From Acidovorax sp. GW101-3H11 (GTDB lineage Bacteria; Pseudomonadota; Gammaproteobacteria; Burkholderiales; Burkholderiaceae_C), in assembly GCF_001633105.1 (NCBI RefSeq), contig NZ_LUKZ01000009.1:129733-193732 (forward strand): a stretch of 64,000 bases of DNA, given 5' to 3'. The translations under genes were made by a program, and so were the position numbers. Shown here piece after piece: positions 61,042-64,000 of this stretch (within the stretch, counting starts at the first letter, position 1; each line of letters opens with the position of its first letter). The notes below the pieces were generated by a model. The model was not told where the DNA came from. It did no database searches and saw only the letters and a program-made list of their open reading frames with translations.

Positions 61042-62184
61042 TCAGCGCATCTTCACCAGCCCATTCAGCACCTGGTCCAGGCCGCCAAACACCGAGATCT
61101 TGTCGATCCGCTCGGCCACGCGTTCCAGCGTCTCCAGCTCCTTCATGCGCAGGGCGACGGGGTTGTCCTCCATCACCTTGGCGGTGTTGAGCAGCGAACG
61201 CGTGGCGGCGGTTTCCTCGCGGCGGCGGATCACGTTGGCCTCGGCCTGCTTCTGCGCCTGCACCACCTGGGTCAGGATGGTTTTCATCTCGCCCGGCAGC
61301 ACGATGTCCTTCACGCCCACGCTCTCCAGCTGCATGCCGTAGGGCAACAGCTTGGCGGCCATGTGCGCGGTCACCACCTCGTCGATCACCGTCTTGTTCT
61401 CCAGCAACTCATCGAGTGTGCGAGTGCCCACGGCGGCGCGCAGCGCAAACTGCAGCTCGCGGTACAGGTGGTCGGCAGGCTTTTGCAACTGGGCAAAGGC
61501 GCGCAGCACGTCGGTGTAGCGGTAGGTGGCGCACAGGTTCAGGCGCAGGCCCACCTTGTCGCGGGTCATGATGTCCTGGCCCGACACCTCCACGGCTTGC
61601 AGGCGCAGGTCCACCAGCTCCACGGCCACAGTGCGGCCGTACTTCCAGAAGGCGTAGGTGCCTGCGGTCAGCAGGCGTTCCACTTTGCCATCCACCGTCA
61701 ACAGCGCGCACTGGCCCTCGGGCACCTGCACCTGCAGCACGCCGGTCAATCCGGTCACGCTGCGCTGGCGCAGCTGGGTGTGCGTCAATCGCGCCACCAG
61801 TGCGGCGGGCAGTTCAGCGCCCGCTTGCAGGTCCACCACCTGCACGCTCACCTCCACCAGGCCTTTCCAGTACAGGCGGCGGGTGCCGGGCGGCAGGATC
61901 TCGACCAGCACGCCGTTTTCGCTGCGCAGGCCCACTTCGGTTTCCGACAGGTTCACCAGCACGAACTCGGCGGCCACCACGGCGGGCTCCTTCGCCATCA
62001 GGTACTCGGCCAGGCCGTGGGTGAAGGCGGGTTGTTCGAGGGCGAAGGTCTCTACGCGCAACTGGTCGGTACCCGCAAACAGCCAGTAGGTGCCGCTGTG
62101 CAGCACGCGGTCAAAACTGCCATTGCGCAGCAGCAGGGCGCGTTCGTTCTTCTTGACGGTGGTGCGTTGAAACAGCGTCATCAT
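61042..62184 (-). CDS. Slipin/SPFH-domain protein of the RNA-repair operon
   Basis: A 380-residue protein. The N-terminal third is beta-rich, with a short repeated unit (RALLLRNGSFDRVLHSGTYW near 17 and CALLTVDGKVERLLTAGTYAFW near 160). The SPFH/stomatin domain follows (VEVSGQDIMTRDKVGLRLNL, YGMQLESVGVKDIVLPGEMK), then a coiled coil (AEANVIRRREETAATRSLL). No transmembrane anchor is visible. GAGGAG precedes the ATG. Slipins are recurrent companions of rtcBA, but their role there is unknown. Confidence 0.85.
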   Translation of the reverse strand: MMTLFQRTTVKKNERALLLRNGSFDRVLHSGTYWLFAGTDQLRVETFALEQPAFTHGLAEYLMAKEPAVVAAEFVLVNLSETEVGLRSENGVLVEILPPGTRRLYWKGLVEVSVQVVDLQAGAELPAALVARLTHTQLRQRSVTGLTGVLQVQVPEGQCALLTVDGKVERLLTAGTYAFWKYGRTVAVELVDLRLQAVEVSGQDIMTRDKVGLRLNLCATYRYTDVLRAFAQLQKPADHLYRELQFALRAAVGTRTLDELLENKTVIDEVVTAHMAAKLLPYGMQLESVGVKDIVLPGEMKTILTQVVQAQKQAEANVIRRREETAATRSLLNTAKVMEDNPVALRMKELETLERVAERIDKISVFGGLDQVLNGLVKMR

Positions 62185-62496
62185 TTTTCTTCTCCTCGTT
62201 CGTTCTTTCGTTGTCGTTGCGTCTTCGTCGTCGTCATTGCAATCAGGGTGCCGTTACAGCGATGGCGGGGTGCCAGGGGGCGCAGCCTGGGCCCTGCAGT
62301 GCGCCGTGGTTGCTGCCCCATCCCCCAGTGGGAAGGGCGGCAGCGCGGCTGGCTGCGGGCGTGGGCTGTGCCGGGTGCTGGCACAAACCGCCACCGGCTG
62401 ACGGGGTGGGGCCCTTGCGGTTGCGGCGCAACCTCGGGGCCTCTCCCCGCGTTCGGCGGGTGGTCTTTCGACCGGTACTTCCAATCAAGGTCTTGC
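62185..62496 (-). ncRNA. Structured leader between tRNA-like array and slipin gene
   Basis: About 310 bases of transcribed, non-coding sequence. Reading leftward it contains GGTC-GCAA-GACC (62489-62500, at the end of the second tRNA-like unit), GGTC-GAAA-GACC (62462-62473), a hairpin GGTTG-CGCCG-CAACC near 62420, and a GACGAC/ACGAAAG-rich stretch next to the ribosome binding site. No open frame here has family resemblance. It may be part of one long structured RNA. Confidence 0.45.
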
Positions 62497-62564
62497 GACC
62501 GTGGGCAGGAATCGAACCTGCGACAACCGCCTTTCGGCGGGGCTCTACCAGACTGAGCTACCAG
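62497..62564 (-). ncRNA. tRNA-like structure B (distal)
   Basis: Reading leftward: a classic D arm GCTC-AGTCTGGTA-GAGC (62542-62558); CCGCC-GAAA-GGCGG (62527-62540), a tetraloop where a seven-base anticodon loop belongs; and a classic T arm GCAGG-TTCGATT-CCTGC (62505-62521). The expected acceptor arms CCACTGG and CCACGGT pair poorly. CCACGGTC (62497-62504) can instead pair with GGTCGTGG in unit A (62613-62620). It cannot decode, so it is not a functional tRNA. Confidence 0.7.
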
Positions 62565-62625
62565 TGGTGGCACGCCTGGAGTCGAACCAGACAGCTCCTT
62601 TCGGAGTGGTCACCACGACCGTGCC
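62565..62625 (-). ncRNA. tRNA-like structure A (proximal) with encoded ACCA end
   Basis: Reading leftward: acceptor GGCACG (62620-62625) pairs with CGTGCC (62569-62574), followed by ACCA (62565-62568). Inside are a small hairpin GTGG-TGA-CCAC, the hairpin CTCC-GAAA-GGAG (62595-62606) in the anticodon place, and a T arm TCTGG-TTCGACT-CCAGG (62575-62591). At 61 bases it is shorter than a tRNA and lacks an anticodon loop. Unit B follows without a gap. Confidence 0.7.
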
Positions 62626-62765
62626 GTTACCCAGCGTTTGCGATGTGCGGCATGCAGAACATCGACAGAACCCGAAGGCCCCGGATGCCCGGCACCGGTG
62701 GGGCGAACGGTTGTCCTAACCCCGGCCTGTGAGCGGTCACCGCTTGTGCTGGATGCATCTTCTAT

Positions 62766-62781
62766 TGCCAGATGTGTGCCA
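62766..62781 (-). promoter_or_regulatory. Sigma-54 promoter of the RNA-repair operon
   Basis: Read leftward, TGGCAC-ACATC-TGGCA. The -24 GG and -12 GC have the exact spacing of the sigma-54 consensus TGGCACG-N4-TTGCA, with one mismatch in each half. Transcription would start near 62754, just before AGCGGTGACCGCT, and would include both tRNA-like units. RtcR is a sigma-54 activator, which fits. Confidence 0.78.
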
Positions 62782-62809
62782 GCTTGCAATACATGGCCTG
62801 GAATGCCCG

Positions 62810-62822
62810 TAAGTTATTGATT
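62810..62822 (-). promoter_or_regulatory. IHF-type site between activator site and promoter
   Basis: Read leftward, AATCAA-TAAC-TTA, an exact match to WATCAANNNNTTR. It lies about 30 bases upstream of the -24 element, where DNA bending would bring RtcR to the polymerase. Confidence 0.55.
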
Positions 62823-62875
62823 TGTATGTGAATATTTCCTGCGTGGTGAAATTGATTGGGTGTGCAGATATCAAG

Positions 62876-62899
62876 TTAACTAGAATGAAAGCTAGTTAA
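62876..62899. promoter_or_regulatory. Perfect palindrome, probable RtcR upstream activation site
   Basis: TTAACTAG (62876-62883), eight bases AATGAAAG, CTAGTTAA (62892-62899). The centre is about 130 bases upstream of the predicted start of the leftward transcript and 26 bases before the rtcR ATG. It could therefore both activate the operon and repress rtcR. Confidence 0.65.
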
Positions 62900-62913
62900 A
62901 TAGATAAAAATAA

Positions 62914-64000
62914 ATGCACAAAAACAAAGTGGTCATCGGATTTCTGGGCACCCAGCTCGACTCTGGCAAGGGCGCTGGCCGGTGGGAGAAATGGCGCCCC
63001 TCCGTATCCCTGGTGCAGCATGAGGATGTCGTGATCGAACGGCTGGAGCTGCTCTACACCCCGCCGCACCGCGAACTGGCCCACCAGGTGCGCACGGACA
63101 TGGCCACCGCCTCACCCGAGACCACGGTGACCCTGGTGCCGCTGCCCATTGCCGACCCGTGGGACTTTGGCGAGGTCTATGCCCAGCTGTACGACTGGAC
63201 GCAGGCCTACCGCTTCGACACCGAGCGCGAGGAGTACTGGACGCACATCACCACCGGCACGCACGTCGCGCAGATCTGCCTGTTTTTGCTGGTGGAGTCG
63301 CGCCGCATTCCGGGCGTGCTGGTGCAAACCTCGCCGCCCAAGCGCCAGCAGATGGGCGACCCGGGCAGCTACACGCTGATCGACCTGGACCTCTCGCGCT
63401 ACGACGTGATCGCGCAGCGCTTTGGCGCCGAGCAGCAGGACGCGGTGCAGTTCCTCAAGAGCGGCATTGCGACGCGCAACGCGCGCTTCAATGCGCTGAT
63501 CGACGAGGTGGAGCGAGTGGCGGTGCGCTCGCGTGCGCCCATCCTGTTCACCGGGCCCACGGGCGCAGGCAAGTCGCACCTGGCGCGGCGCATGTATGAG
63601 CTGAAGAAATCGCGTCACCAGGTCGAGGGCGAGTTTGTGGAAGTGAACTGCGCCACGCTGCATGGCGATGGCGCGGCGTCTACGCTGTTTGGCCACAAGA
63701 AGGGCTCGTTCACCGGCGCGGCGGCCGACCGCGCGGGCCTGCTGCGCACCGCGCACAAGGGCGTGCTGTTCCTTGACGAGATCGGCGAGCTGGGCGCAGA
63801 CGAGCAGGCCATGCTGCTCAAGGCCGTGGAAGAAAAGCGCTTCTACCCCCTGGGCAGCGACCGCGAGGTGGAGAGCGACTTCCAGCTCGTGGCGGGCACC
63901 AACCGCGACCTGCGCACCGAGGTGGCGGCCGGGCGCTTTCGTGAGGACCTGTTCGCGCGCATCAACCTCTGGAGCTATGTGCTGCCCGGCCTGGCCCAGC
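62914..64000 (+). CDS. rtcR: Sigma-54-dependent activator RtcR (C-terminus beyond the window)
   Basis: The frame from ATG 62914 is open to the window end (362 residues visible). Residues 1-180 form the RtcR-type CARF ligand domain (VVIGFLGTQLDSGKG, TGTHVAQICLFLL). The AAA+ domain follows with Walker A GPTGAGKSHLA, the sigma-54 contact loop GSFTGA and Walker B VLFLDEIGEL. RtcR responds to RNA damage products with 2',3'-cyclic phosphate ends and activates the divergent operon. No strong ribosome binding site is visible (TAGATAAAAATAA), suggesting low expression. It is read from the nucleotide sequence directly because no stop lies in the window. Confidence 0.92.
   Translation, partial: MHKNKVVIGFLGTQLDSGKGAGRWEKWRPSVSLVQHEDVVIERLELLYTPPHRELAHQVRTDMATASPETTVTLVPLPIADPWDFGEVYAQLYDWTQAYRFDTEREEYWTHITTGTHVAQICLFLLVESRRIPGVLVQTSPPKRQQMGDPGSYTLIDLDLSRYDVIAQRFGAEQQDAVQFLKSGIATRNARFNALIDEVERVAVRSRAPILFTGPTGAGKSHLARRMYELKKSRHQVEGEFVEVNCATLHGDGAASTLFGHKKGSFTGAAADRAGLLRTAHKGVLFLDEIGELGADEQAMLLKAVEEKRFYPLGSDREVESDFQLVAGTNRDLRTEVAAGRFREDLFARINLWSYVLPGLAQ

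Noticed and set aside
62497-62625. Ordinary tRNA genes
   Set aside because: Neither unit has a seven-base anticodon loop, unit A is only 61 bases and unit B lacks a paired acceptor stem. They are tRNA-like, not decoding tRNAs.
62211-62732. A 173-codon rightward frame across the tRNA-like region
   Set aside because: It is antisense to paired stems of the tRNA-like units, has no family resemblance and no ribosome binding site.

Overview
The window looks like a chromosomal segment of a Comamonadaceae betaproteobacterium (Acidovorax-like). The coding sequence is very GC-rich and dense. The gene set is typical of that family: liv-type and glt ABC systems, TRAP and Bug-type solute binding, and several acyl-CoA dehydrogenases. 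Dispersed repeats are frequent between genes, including one pairing a CGCTTG/CAAGCG stem with a TAGCTATC-type end. This assignment is inference from gene content and codon use; no rRNA or standard tRNA lies in the window.

Layout. 1-1105: end of an IS481-type transposase, then a GC-rich inverted-repeat element without convincing genes. 1049-12032: a TetR gene followed by a rightward acyl-CoA catabolic operon resembling the acyclic-terpene (atu) pathway: PECR-like SDR, non-methylcrotonyl-type acyl-CoA carboxylase beta and alpha subunits, two acyl-CoA dehydrogenases, an enoyl-CoA hydratase and a beta-keto acid cleavage enzyme. An AlkC-type DNA glycosylase sits in the middle. 12033-14332: a more AT-rich island with an Eco29kI-like type II restriction-modification system. 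14333-26097: leftward genes for beta-oxidation (FadB-like, thiolase, acyl-CoA dehydrogenase) and a liv-type importer with an acyl-CoA synthetase. A palindrome upstream of the TetR gene recurs upstream of the acyl-CoA dehydrogenase and of livH, so one regulator may control all three units.

26290-33402: hydratase, thioesterases, MerR regulator, bactofilin, Atm1-like ABC exporter, 2-hydroxyacid dehydrogenase, MazG-like pyrophosphohydrolase. 33497-37649: TRAP transporter and divergent LysR regulator. 37828-42045: glutamate/aspartate-type ABC importer with two binding proteins. 42280-48492: RpiR-type regulator, M20 carboxypeptidase, Bug protein, PyrC, DUF3025, HtpX. 48727-53599: chemoreceptor, AraC-type regulator, M20 amidohydrolase, VUT-family transporter. 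53662-55226: a second cytosine methyltransferase with an HNH nuclease; its promoter region holds a LexA-type box. 55302-58151: FAD oxidoreductase and cysteine synthase.

58389-64000: an RNA-repair locus. Divergent rtcR (cut by the window end) faces a sigma-54 promoter with an IHF-type site and a perfect palindrome upstream. The leftward transcript begins with an array of hairpins that includes two tandem tRNA-like structures, the first ending in an encoded ACCA, followed by a slipin gene, rtcB and rtcA. This locus and the shared TetR palindrome are the two most interesting features of the window.
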